From assembly GCF_000208745.1 (NCBI RefSeq), contig NC_030858.1, positions 2,011,728-2,075,727 of the forward strand: a DNA stretch of 64,000 nt, given 5' to 3'. Shown here piece after piece: positions 50,588 through 61,330 of the stretch. The stretch's first letter is position 1, and each line of letters opens with the position of its first letter. This DNA is from Theobroma cacao. Its lineage: Eukaryota > Streptophyta > Magnoliopsida > Malvales > Malvaceae. The translations under genes and the position numbers were made by a program. A model generated the notes under the pieces. That model was not told where the DNA came from, did not search any database, and saw only the letters and a program-made list of their open reading frames with translations.

Positions 50588-53500
50588 CTATTCCAGCTTT
50601 ATCCGATCCATATCATTTATCACTCCTTCAAGCTGTAATAAGAAGGTCCAAAAAAGATCACCATAAGTAGTAAGTAGAATAAACCCAGAATGCTTGGCTA
50701 TGCATGCATAAGCAAGAAGTATATATACCATACCTTGACAACCTGTCGCAAGAAGTAATCACCATAACGTTTCACAGGCTTGGATTCAACAACATGGATC
50801 ATATCCTGCAGCAAAGTAGAGTGTGACTTGCAATGCCAAAAAATAGAGAAATTAGCTAACCTCCAAAGAAAAAAGGGAATTCACAGCCTAATATGATATA
50901 TTGAAAACCATCTCTTGACACAACTTTAAGTTTTAATTTACATTAGCTAGTCTGAAAGAAATTCAGCTATTGTTTTCCAATGGAGATACCAACAAAAACT
51001 TGCTTGTGTGTGCTATCTGTGCCTGCAACTAAAAATAGCTCTAAAGATGGCATCATGACTTAAAAGCATATTTTCAAAACAGCACATAGATACTTGCTTA
51101 AGATAAAAATTAACATACATCATCAATGTAGAAGTCCACATCAGCATTAGAGATAATCTTTCCATCAGAATCAACAGCATGAGTTTTGTGCTTGTATGTC
51201 AACAAGATAGTCCTATAAAATATGACAAAAAGGAGGTCAGTACCTCATACACAATAAATTAAGCAACCATGGTTAAATCAAATACAAAGGAACATGAGGA
51301 AGAAAAAAAATGTCCACCTCAGAGTGGGCTCATCCACTTCCATGTAATTTGCAAGCTTCCCAAGTGATATAGTTGAATACACTTTAAGAAAAGTCCGGAC
51401 ACCTGATAACAACTGTTGCTGCTTCACTTCATAAAGAAACAGCTTCAACTGAAGTCTGTAGGCATCCTGCAGTAAAATAAATTAAATAGCAGTTGGTAAA
51501 CTCACATAACACAAACAAAAGGAAAGGCCAATATAAGAAGACCAAGCTTAAAGAACATGCCAAGTGACCTTTTTGCTTCCCTTCCTCAACAATAAATAAG
51601 TATCTGAACTTAAGATCTACGCTATCTCTCCCACCCTACTACCGCCTAAGCTTTGTCCTCGGGACAGGGTCTCCATCCAAATGAGACACAATTATTGCTG
51701 AAACTAAATACATTAGATTGAGGAAAGCTAATCATCTACTAAATACAATGAACCAACATAACATGTGCCTAAGCTCTACATCCGCATTATTTGTGAATCT
51801 AACAAGATAAATTTGCAGGTATGTTTTTTTCATACCAAAACTAGGGGTGCACAACCTCACAGTTCCAAGAAATAGTAAACAACCTATGGCCTGATAATTG
51901 ATTGTTTTAGGGGCAACTAAACTATTAGCAATATAAGAAATATAAAAGAGCCTAACTACTGCAAGTTTATGTGACATAAACATGTATGCTGAAAATAACT
52001 GAAAGGACTGTGGGTGTAAATATTGAAAGGAATAAGCATAAATGATTTATTTAATGTGCTTCCACCAAAATCTTTCTCAAGATTGCCTAGAAAACAACAA
52101 ACCTAAGTACCTGGTTGTAATTTACAAGGGGCTCCTCAAAACTTGGAGCTGAAGGGGTAATAAACTTGGGACATGCATATGAGAAGAGCTCATCATAGAT
52201 GGCAAAAGCTTCATCGTCATATCTTTGCATCCTAGCCATCTTTTCACCATATTTCTCCCGCAATTGAGAGTTCACAGTCTCCTCAACAAGCTTCACTTGG
52301 GGGCAAAGTGAAAGACATATTGCCAGCAAGGCATACATCTGTTCATTCTTTTTCAGTATCTGTTCATACTGCGGAGATTTCTGATGAAACTGCTTGGTCT
52401 TGTAAATGTACAAGAGAATCTTATTGAATTCACGAATAGCCTCCACATACCTTTAATAAAAAATACTACCTTTAATAAAAAAAATTATTATTATCAAGCT
52501 CAACCAAAAAACGACACAAGAATTAAAGTTGAATAACAATTTTAGTACAGGCAGAAAAAGTTATTATACATTAACAACTCATTACATGGTAAATATGGCA
52601 AAATGAAAACATACCTCCTCAACATGAGATTGGCAAAACCATAATGATATATGGTTGTAATGTGACTTCCAATAACACTGGTGTAAACACCTTGTTGACT
52701 AATGTCAATAGGAAACAAGCACTTGAGCCCGGTTTGGTAATCACCCAACAGGCAATGTACACGTAACAAACCCACCATACTGAAGTATCCCAACACCTTC
52801 AAGACATTGCTTCCACCACTGTAATCATACCCATCAGTAGCAGTAAATTGTTCAAGACCCTCCTTCTCCTGCTCTAATATCTGCATAATATTCGACTTCT
52901 CCACAAAGGCTTGCAAGTAGTTAAGCACCCCATACACATTCCACGCCTATAAAAAAAACAGAAAAACATCAAATCCCCACAAGGACAATGAGAATAAATA
53001 CAGTTCAAATGACAATTTGCTTTCATAATTTCATAATGCAAAAAGACCAATAAGCAAGTTGCGGGGAATTGAAATACCTGATCATATTGCCTCAGAAGCG
53101 CGATTTCCTGCTCACTTTTGTTCTTCATTTTGGCTCTGTATTGACAGAAACTCTGGAACTGGTACACAAATTCATCCACCATGTCCCATAACCATTGATT
53201 TGGTAACTGCATGTTAACTACCCTATGCAACACCACCTAAGATAAAACCAAAGCCCAATCAAATTACTCCACGTCACAGAATCACAGATATGATCACAAA
53301 TTAAAAATAATTACCTGAAAGAGGCTACAATAATTATCCCAAGAATCTATCCTCTGCTTGAGAGTGGGAGAAAGGCGAGCATAGAGGTGGCGAAACCACA
53401 TCTCACGGTAAAGGAGGCAAAATACTTGGTCGTTGTCGACGTAATGAGCGACGGCGTCGACGGAGGGCCAGGGAGTGTCTTTGAAGAGACGGTCCGAGAG

Positions 53501-53686
53501 GGTCTGGAATGAGATCTCGTACATCTGGTGAATCTCGTAGACATTTTTCTCGCGAATGTGACGGTATAGGTGGCCTACGAATGACTTGACGGAGTCGGGG
53601 ACGAAGTTGGGGTCGTAGCCGAGGTCTTGGCGGTGGGTTTCGTCGTAGTTGGCTGGGGCCTCCTCGTAATCGTAGTTGGTTGCCAT
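50588..53686 (-). CDS. EIF3L: Eukaryotic translation initiation factor 3 subunit L
   Basis: Eight exons on the minus strand: 53315-53686, 53078-53236, 52615-52946, 52111-52450, 51318-51466, 51119-51212, 50734-50805 and 50588-50632, giving 520 residues, the usual eIF3L length. All junctions are GT-AG and in phase. It starts MATNYDYEEAPANYDETHRQ. The protein is helical throughout, with family blocks DSVKSFVGHLYRHIREKNVY, YSGGSNVLKVLGYFSMVGLL and RYVEAIREFNKILLYI. The C-terminal PCI domain (about residues 300-500) ends in the winged-helix part SLGKLANYMEVDEPTLRTIL. eIF3L is a PCI-ring subunit of eIF3, which binds the 40S ribosomal subunit in the cytoplasm and helps recruit mRNA. A telo-box and GA tract lie just upstream of the start. 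Confidence 0.96.
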
Positions 53687-53793
53687 CGTTGAGGAGAGAT
53701 TGTCAAGTAATTAGAAGATGTTGAGGAGATAGGAGATGTGCACCTCAACGAAGAGATTTGGAAGTGAGGACCGTCGACTGTGAACGATGGTGT

Positions 53794-53826
53794 AGAGAGA
53801 GAGAGAGAGAGAGAGATTAGGGTTTA
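53794..53826 (-). promoter_or_regulatory. GA tract and telo-box in the eIF3L upstream region
   Basis: A (GA)n run at 53794-53815 is followed by TTAGGGTTTA at 53817-53826, which reads TAAACCCTAA on the gene strand. It lies about 130 bp upstream of the start codon. The same motif precedes the La gene; telo-boxes mark many plant translation genes. Confidence 0.55.
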
Positions 53827-54575
53827 GTGAGGAAAGAACATGTGATGTGGGGAACTTAGGATTTTGGGCTTTCAATTTGTTTATCTAAGCCCAATCTTAC
53901 TCGAAACTGCTGAGCCAGTCAGCAGTTGGGCTACTCATTCCCGTTCTACGCTTTGAGCTTTGTTGCAAGTTTGCAATAATCCCTTTTCGGCCCACAAAAA
54001 ACCTTGCCTAACCAATTTTACCTTGCCAAGTCCAAATGCCAGACTTGTCCAGAGAAAATGCAAAATTCTATATTTTTACAATTTTCTTTTTATTTTTACT
54101 AAACATAGACATCAGCTGCACCTGGTCAAATTTGCGAAATGACATGCACAGCACACTAAAATCAGTTGACATTCATCCTCCAACAAAGCATGATAGAGGC
54201 ACAAGGAACAGCTTTTAATGGTTTCTGCCATTACTGAATTTTGAAGCTTTGATGACCCAGCTGGGCAAGTACACGAGCTCTACAAGAAAGTGTAGCTAAA
54301 ATGCATATCACTTTTTCATGAGTAAGGCGCAAAACACCAAATGGCAATGAGTCACTGTGGTTAACTATTCACAAGCTACGAAGGTCACCTATGAGGAGAG
54401 AAGCAATCGACAGCACAATCAACCAGACAAACTACAATTAGAATTCATGTGCTGCTGGTTGAACAACTCTTACACGTGAGCTTCCACACTCCAAAATTGA
54501 ACCAGCTTCCTGCTGACAGCAAAGTAGTGAAATTTTCCACAGAAAGTCTGTAACTAGGTGTGACTTGATATAAGA
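53827..54575. other. Spacer: eIF3L promoter and 3' flank of the next gene
   Basis: About 750 bp without a supported gene. Likely contains the eIF3L core promoter and the 3' UTR of the membrane protein gene. Confidence 0.4.
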
Positions 54576-56658
54576 TCACACTCTCTGCCTGTTAGAAGCT
54601 GTACGTGTTAAATGAGGTGCGTCATGATAAGTCTCAGGTTCATCTTCATCGTCAGACGATAGGAGGGATGATCCCATCCATGCTTTGAAGCCTTCATTAA
54701 CACGCCTTTCCACATCTGGGGTCACTTCCAAGGGGTTAGCCTCTAACATTTCTAAACCAAGATTTCGACTACCAAACTCTCCTTCATCAAGAATTATGGC
54801 AGCTCTCCTCCTTAAGAAGATGGCAGTTCCTGCATATAGAATCACCAGCCCCCACGAACCAATCTCATAGCACCAAAACAAGGGCAATGAGCAGCTGCTC
54901 CCTAATGTGAGGAGGCTTGAACCCAAGAACAAAGCAAGAAGACCGAAGATGATGGCAAAAACCACATTCAAAATGGACAGGCAACGAACCCCGCCTGTAG
55001 ATTGCAATAAAGTTAATATGATAACTCAACATGCATTCTTATCTATGAAAGTAACATCTGCACATATGAAAAACAGTAACATAATAACAGAGATAAAACG
55101 GTAACAAATTGTAGCAGTTCAGATGACCTCAAAGAAAGCCTAGCAAATGAATAAGTATATCTATTCAAGCTGTTAATTGTCTTCATAGCTTTATAGAGCC
55201 AAATTTCAATAATTTAATTTACACTAATTTTCAGGAGGAGGAGAAAGACAAGAAGATCTGGTCATTTACTTTGAAGCAGTAGCTAGAACAAGTACAAATT
55301 CCATCTTCCCACTTCTTTCCGGCAAAACAACAGTTTTCAACAAGTAGCACCATTTTAAAATTACCAAGTTATATTCTAGATCTCCAAAACATGAGCAGTG
55401 ATAAAACAATGTCAATGGAATTATAACAAACCTAGAAGGGGCCAAAAGTTCCAATACCAATAGGAGATCAAGTAAAAGAAATAACAAATAGGCATACCTC
55501 TTTTTGAAGCACAGTAATTATTCTCAACCACCTTTAAACATCCATGCCTTGTTGGAGCTGCATAAGCAACAGTAATTCCTGAATCATGACTAAAACCATT
55601 AGAAATAGAAAAGGCAGAGGGCATAACACACACAAAAGTATAAATTCAAGTTCCAAAATTCTTGGGGCCAGTTTAACCTCACAATAACAACAGAAAGTCA
55701 ATATTAGAGGTCGATAGACAGGTTACCCAAAATTTATGTGAAGTGTATAAAATAGAAGCAATGACTAATTGAGAGCTAACCAAATAGGCAGAGAATATGT
55801 AAATCAACCATTTACCACCGGGAACCTAACTTACAGAAATGGGAGTGGAGACCATTAAAGGATCAATTCATTTTGAGAAGACTAAACCAGACAACCAATA
55901 ATATCCTCCTAAACCATTGAGCAGGTCTAATAAGAATCTTGATTTTCTTAATATCGTCTAAGAATGGTATTCCATCTATATTCCCAAGTTATTTCAAAAT
56001 GTGTAACCAGGGGCGATTTTCAGCTTCTTAGCCATGATAATCCAATCTCCAGGCACAAATTTCTTATACTGAAGAATAAACAAAAAGTGAACTCTATAGC
56101 CTCTCCAATTCAAAATCCAAAGCCAACATTCCTCCTTTCAAAATGCTTCTTTTTCACAATGTGCAATTCTGTATCCTCCATACTTTTCTCAACAAGACCT
56201 CGAAAGAACTGTCATACTCGCTCTAAATTTCGCTTAAAGGAAACAAAGCGTAAATAACAGAATCTTGACTGACCTGCTACAAGATACAGAACCGAAGCCA
56301 AGAAAATGATCATGGATGGAACAAACACAACCATCCAATAGTAATCCACAGTCTCTTGATCAGTCAAAGAAAACGCTCCGGGCAACAGATCCGAATCGCC
56401 ACCACCTCCTCCTTTCACATTCACCGGCAAAGGCTGTAGTCTCCGGTCGTCGCAAAACGGTCGCTTCAAATCATCTCCCGGAAACACGATCTTCAAGCTT
56501 ATAACTGTGCAAACAAAGATCGCGAGACAAACGATCCCAATAGAACCTATTAAGATCGGTCTTTGAAGCTTCGTCCAAGCTTTGTCTTCCTCTCTTAGGC
56601 TCTCGTACTCGTGCTTCGGCATAAACGCTTGCCGTAGCGCGTCGCCAATGATCGCCAT
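54576..56658 (-). CDS. Plant four-span membrane protein of unknown function
   Basis: Three exons on the minus strand, 56274-56658, 55498-55578 and 54576-54994, give 294 residues. I chose the Met at 56658 (MAIIGDALRQAFMPKHEYES), although the frame stays open upstream, because this start fits my memory of plant homologues. Spans are visible at PILIGSIGIVCLAIFVCTVI (about 32-51), YWMVVFVPSMIIFLASVLYL (about 104-123), LNVVFAIIFGLLALFLGSSL and WGLVILYAGTAIFLRRRAAI. The first loop has a Gly run and Cys-containing PFCDDRRLQP. The hydrophilic tail is acidic (SSLLSSDDEDEPETYHDAPH). The family is conserved in plants but I know no established function and assign none. Confidence 0.85.
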
Positions 56659-57880
56659 CGAAGCTTTCGCTTGGAAAACACTAACCCAGTAGGCAATTGA
56701 CCAAGGGTTTTTCCACCTATAGGTATTTTTAGAAAATGCAAGAAATGTGAAGTCTAGGGTTTTGAACAACCCTAATTGCCTATTTTGGAATAAAAAAAAA
56801 AAGATAGACCTAGTTTTTTTTAAAGGATGAGAACGAATTTGATTAAAATTACTGATCTAGGGTTTCAATTTGGGTTCTTGAATCGAAGTTGGAGAGGCGG
56901 TTGTCGGTGCTGCGTTGCCTTCAGTTGGGAACAGCAATTTTACGCCATTTTTCTGGGATTTGGCGCGTTTTTCCCTGCGGGGTGGGCACGTACGGTTTCC
57001 AACAGTACGATTCGTGAATGGTTGGTCTTATATATGATTTTATGTCTCCCTATTCATTCAAGGGATTATATTTGACACAAAATATGATATACTGATACTA
57101 TAATTTGTAAAATTTTGCTGTACAAATTCCTATTTCTGTTTATTACCGTATGGATTTGTGGTAAAATTTTTTCACGGTTGTTTATTTAAAGGAATATATT
57201 TAATGCATTAATAATATATATATATATATATATATATGATTTTTGAGAGGTTTTGCATGTATGAGCAAATTATAATATTTTGTTTTTGAAAAGTAAACGG
57301 ATTATAAATTGAATGTTACATATTTGCTGCATCGTGTCTATGTTTTGTTTAAGCATGATTGGTAGTGTTTAGGTAACTATCCAATGTCAATGATGTCTTT
57401 TAGTTATGAAGTTTAACTTATTTGATGTTTTGACTGTTGAACTTATTTGATTGGTTGGTTGGCTGTATTCTAATTTAAATAGGCACCAGCAGAATGTTGA
57501 GAACATGCCCTGGCCAGTTCTGTCTGACATCACAAGTTGGTAACTTTAGGAGTGGCGTAATATTTCAATTTTCGAGGGGAGTAAATTTTCAACAACTAAC
57601 AAATTATCAGTAATTCAAAACTTGGCGGCTGCAACCGTTGATTCATGTTCAATTTTTGAGCTTAGGAGACTTCAATGTAGTGTTATTCCTTTACTTTTCT
57701 TTGTTCAAAATAAAATTTGAGTCCTAAAAGATAATTTTAAATTTTTGTTGTATATTTATAATGGCAATTTTGTTGATGAAAAGTTTAGTGTTGATGGGAT
57801 TGATCATGATTATGGTTGTAAAAATATTTTAGATTTGATTGATAATAATCACGACGAAACACGAGAAGTGAAAAAAATAA
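56659..57880. other. AT-rich spacer upstream of the membrane protein gene
   Basis: It begins with the gene's promoter (several AGGGTTT-like words near 56755 and 56855). A (TA)n run lies at 57208-57236. No gene seen further right. Confidence 0.45.
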
Positions 57881-57904
57881 TTAAAAATATTTAGAGCCAT
57901 TTGT

Positions 57905-58460
57905 TATAATGGAGTTTCAATTATTAGAAAAGGCTTCAGAATATTATACTAAGTATGCAAAGTTTGAAAGATTTAGAATTTGTAAAGGTTATATAATGAA
58001 ATCTCAAAAGACTCAAGTGATTATCGGTTTGTTCGAAAAAAAGTTATTGTGCAAAAAAATATCTTGGAAGAGAATATAGATTTCAAGCCCAACCTGATAA
58101 GACAAGAGTTTTATGCAAAGTCATGATTTATGTTTTCAAGAAAGTTAACAAATGGTTAATTTTTAGATTCATAAGAGATCATACCCGTGAGCTTGCTATT
58201 CAAAAAAGTGCTTAATATTCACGTGTTCATAGAAAAAACACAACAACTCAATGAAATTTGGTTGATGTACTTGATAATTTAAGAATTAGTTCCAATAAAA
58301 TCATGTCTATTTTAACTAATCAATCGAGTGACATTCATAAAATTAGTTTAATTGAGCATAATATTTAAAATTATTTGAGTAATAAAATATGAAAACAATT
58401 TGAAAAAACATAGATGCACAATTAATACTTACTTACTTTAGAGAATGTCAATCTAAGGAT
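57905..58460 (+). pseudogene. FAR1/MULE-like DNA-binding domain relic
   Basis: Across shifting frames the plus strand keeps the order of the FAR1 zinc-binding (WRKY-GCM1-like) domain. EFQLLEKASEYYTKYAKFER comes first, then DYRFVRKK, then TRVLCKVMIYVFKKVNKWLI and RDHTRELA. It continues into the following linker (RVHRK, LVDVLDNLRISSNKIMSILT, IHKISLIEHNI, NYLSNKI). Stops and frameshifts are frequent, and the transposase-derived part is missing. FAR1-type proteins derive from Mutator-like transposases. It lies just left of a Helitron 3' end and may be a captured fragment. Confidence 0.6.
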
Positions 58461-59034
58461 TTGAAATTTTTTTAAGTAATACAAATAGATACGGAAGATC
58501 AACTAATGAATTGTTTAATTATTTATTTGATTTATTTAATTTTTTTATTCAAGCTTTTAATTCAATTGATGAGCTTGATTTAGGGAATTTTAATAATTTG
58601 TGATTTTACTAAAGCAATTTTGTTTTATGTCTTGATGTTAATGTAATCAATTGTTGACAAATTCATTTGATTTCATTTTAAATGCTTAAATGAGTTAAAA
58701 GGAACAATAGTTAAGTACTTGAAACATAAGAGAATTATAAATATTATGTAAAGTAAAATGAATAATGATTGCATTTGTACTATTTTGTTTTTTGTTAATA
58801 TTGAGAGAAATTTATTTTACGATTTTGTCGTATGATTCAGTTATTTTTAGAATCTCAAGTCTATAATTTAATCATTTGTATCTTTTGCTTTAAATTATAA
58901 GACATCAAAGTAAGTGTGTTTACTACATAGGATTGATATGAATTAGTATATATTTCTTCATTAATTGTTTATAAAGCTTTTTCAAATACAAATTTTACTT
59001 TTTATTAAATTAACTGTTTATAAAATTTTATAAA

Positions 59035-59063
59035 CCCGTTGCATAGCACGGGTAGTCTTCTAG
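59035..59063 (+). mobile_element. Helitron 3' terminus (hairpin plus CTAG)
   Basis: CCCGT (59035-59039), an 8-nt loop, and ACGGG (59048-59052) form a perfect 5-bp stem. Seven bases later comes CTAG (59060-59063), followed by T at 59064. Hairpin, short spacer, CTRR and T form the defining Helitron 3' end, so an element extends leftward from here. Its 5' TC end was not found. Confidence 0.72.
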
Positions 59064-59516
59064 TACCTATACATAAAAGTGTCTTTCAATCCATGTTATT
59101 GTTAGACTGTTTCCCGCATGTTGCACTAAGACATCATTATTTTGTGGACATAATTCGAAATATTATATGAAAATTTATCATTATTTTGAACGAAGTTTAA
59201 TCATCAGTTTGATGTTATTAGAATAACATAGTTGAGCAAATTGTTAAATTATGTAGATGATGTTATCAGAACAACACAATTAACTAAATTATTAATATTA
59301 AAGTATGTATAGATGATAAGAAAATAGTGTAATATTCAATATGTATGGTAAATGATATAGTATACTACCAATTATGGGAAAAAAAAAAGTAAAGCATGCT
59401 GTATTGAAAAATTTGTGAGGGTTGTATTACATAAGTAAAAATTATTTACTTGTGTTTGAACAACTTAAAAGCCATAGTTTGGAAATATTTTTGATTGCGA
59501 AGAAAAATTATATACC

Positions 59517-60000
59517 TGAAGGTAAATTATCAAATATTTCTTTGTATACGATAGTTATTGTCTCATTTAGAGGTTGTCCATCATCATATATAATTAAAAT
59601 TTTCAATTCTTGACGTGAAGTAACTCTTGAAAGAGTAATATATAGTTGATCATGTGTAAAATCAGTTTAGGTAAATATAAACCAACCTCGTCAAGTGTTT
59701 GACCTTAACTTGTGTTGATGTTTATACAGTAATATAATCTAATTGAAATTTGTTTTTTATTAAAAGTAAAAGGTAATTTTTGATGTTTTATTACTAATAC
59801 TATTATAGGTATGTAGTATTTATTGTTAGCGTGTATACCAGATATAATTTAGGCCTTCTCTAATGTTTGAAGCCAATTGGGTAATGATTAATCTAGTGTC
59901 GTTGCATAATCCATAATTTTGGTTTATATTTGTCAATACCATAATCACACAATCTACTTTAAGATTTAAAATATGATCAGGTATACCAGGAATCTAAACT
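59517..60000 (-). pseudogene. Helitron helicase (Pif1-like) C-terminal relic
   Basis: The minus strand reads, with frameshifts and stops: NYGLCNDTRLIITQLASNI, then a GQTLDEVGLYLP block, then FTHDQLYITLSRVTSRQE and LKILIIYDDGQPLNETITIV. These are the last helicase motifs of plant Helitron Rep/Hel proteins in the right order. The orientation is opposite to the Helitron 3' end at 59063, so two elements or a rearranged one are involved. Non-functional. Confidence 0.75.
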
Positions 60001-61050
60001 AATCTTGAATATGATCAGGTAAAAAGAAATCCTAAACTACTTTCTCTATATAAAAATTGAAGTCTTATCCCTTCTCGGTATTTGGATGTGTTTTTTACTC
60101 TCTTAAAACAACTCATATAGATTTTAATGGTAAGTAATTTTTAACTCAAATTAAGTTTTTAAATACTTAATGTCTAAATATTTTTTTATTAATTTGATAA
60201 TTTAAGTTCATAATTATAATCTAGCTAACAAAAAATAATATTGTATGTCAAATAATATCTTAAAATTTTGAGTCTTTCTTTTTATTTATTTATTTTATAG
60301 ATATATTATTTGATTATTTGATTTTCATATTTAAATTTATATGGTTTGTGGATATTTATATTTAGTTTTGAACAATGAATAGATAATTGTCATATTATTA
60401 GTTACTGAACCTGATAATTTGCTACGTAATATTATATTTTATTTAATTTTAATATTTTAATTTATGATAATGAGTAGTAATTTTTAACCAGTTTTTATAA
60501 TTTTAGATAAATAAATCATGAAAAGATATTTTAAAAGAAAAAAAAATTTCTTACAATACTCAGATTCCAGACAACAACAACAAAATTATACTAATAATAG
60601 TACTCAACAATATTCTTTTAAGAAAATTTGTGTTAAATTTAATCTGAGTACTCTTTTAATAGATCATGAAATGACGAAATTTTTTTTGAGTATCATCCTA
60701 ATAACACTACTTAAAAAAAATTTTGAGTCCACACCTGAGTGTCTAATTGATAGTCATTGTATCAAATATAAACACATTTTTTTAAATGATTATATCTTAA
60801 TTTATTGACAATCATTGAAACATTATAAGAATGAAATGGAATTAATCCAAACAATAAAATATACTTTAATTATTTTAAATCTTGAATCAAGACGAAAATG
60901 TATAACTTCTTTATTTATTTTATTAAGATTTAAATTCTAAATAATCACCAATACTCGAATTAAACAAAATAAATCACTAATACCTTATATTTGCTCATTT
61001 TCAATAAAAGAGATTGAAAATTTTTTAAAAATAAATTAAAAAAGTACACG
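60001..61050. other. AT-rich spacer
   Basis: No gene seen. The open frame at 60518-60808 is Lys/Phe/Asn-rich, as expected by chance in AT-rich DNA. A TCTCTATATAAAAATTGAAG word at about 60047 resembles some Helitron 5' ends but lacks the preceding A. Confidence 0.4.
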
Positions 61051-61104
61051 CCATGGACCATGGACCATGGACCAGGGTCCATAGGTCCATGGGTCCATGG
61101 GTCA
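61051..61104. repeat. CCATGGAC repeat forming an inverted repeat
   Basis: Three units of CCATGGAC-type on the left are answered by GGTCCATGG-type units on the right around a short centre (AGGGTCCAT). The approximately 50-bp block could fold into a hairpin. It lies about 100 bp upstream of the TATA box of the next gene. Confidence 0.85.
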
Positions 61105-61150
61105 AGGATGGTCGAGGAATCTTAGTTTGACCCCACGCGCCATTAAACAC

Positions 61151-61157
61151 TATAAAT
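61151..61157 (+). promoter_or_regulatory. TATA box of the PLP enzyme gene
   Basis: TATAAAT in a GC-balanced setting, 180 bp before the start codon; a leader of about 150 nt would follow. Confidence 0.5.
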
Positions 61158-61330
61158 GCTGAGCATCATTTCTGGTTCCTGCGCCAAAGTTTTGTACTTG
61201 ATCCCGTCATCTCACTCTTGGCAATTGGAATCCAATCCGCTAAAACTATAGTCAACGACTTGAGTAGCCTACTAATAGAAACAAGACATCTTCGTTCATC
61301 AGTCACTCAAGAACTGACTCTATAGCTTCC

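Noticed and set aside
60047..60070. Possible Helitron 5' end (TCTCTATATAAAAATTG)
   Set aside because: Not preceded by A, and the only clear 3' terminus lies to its left, so it cannot pair with it.
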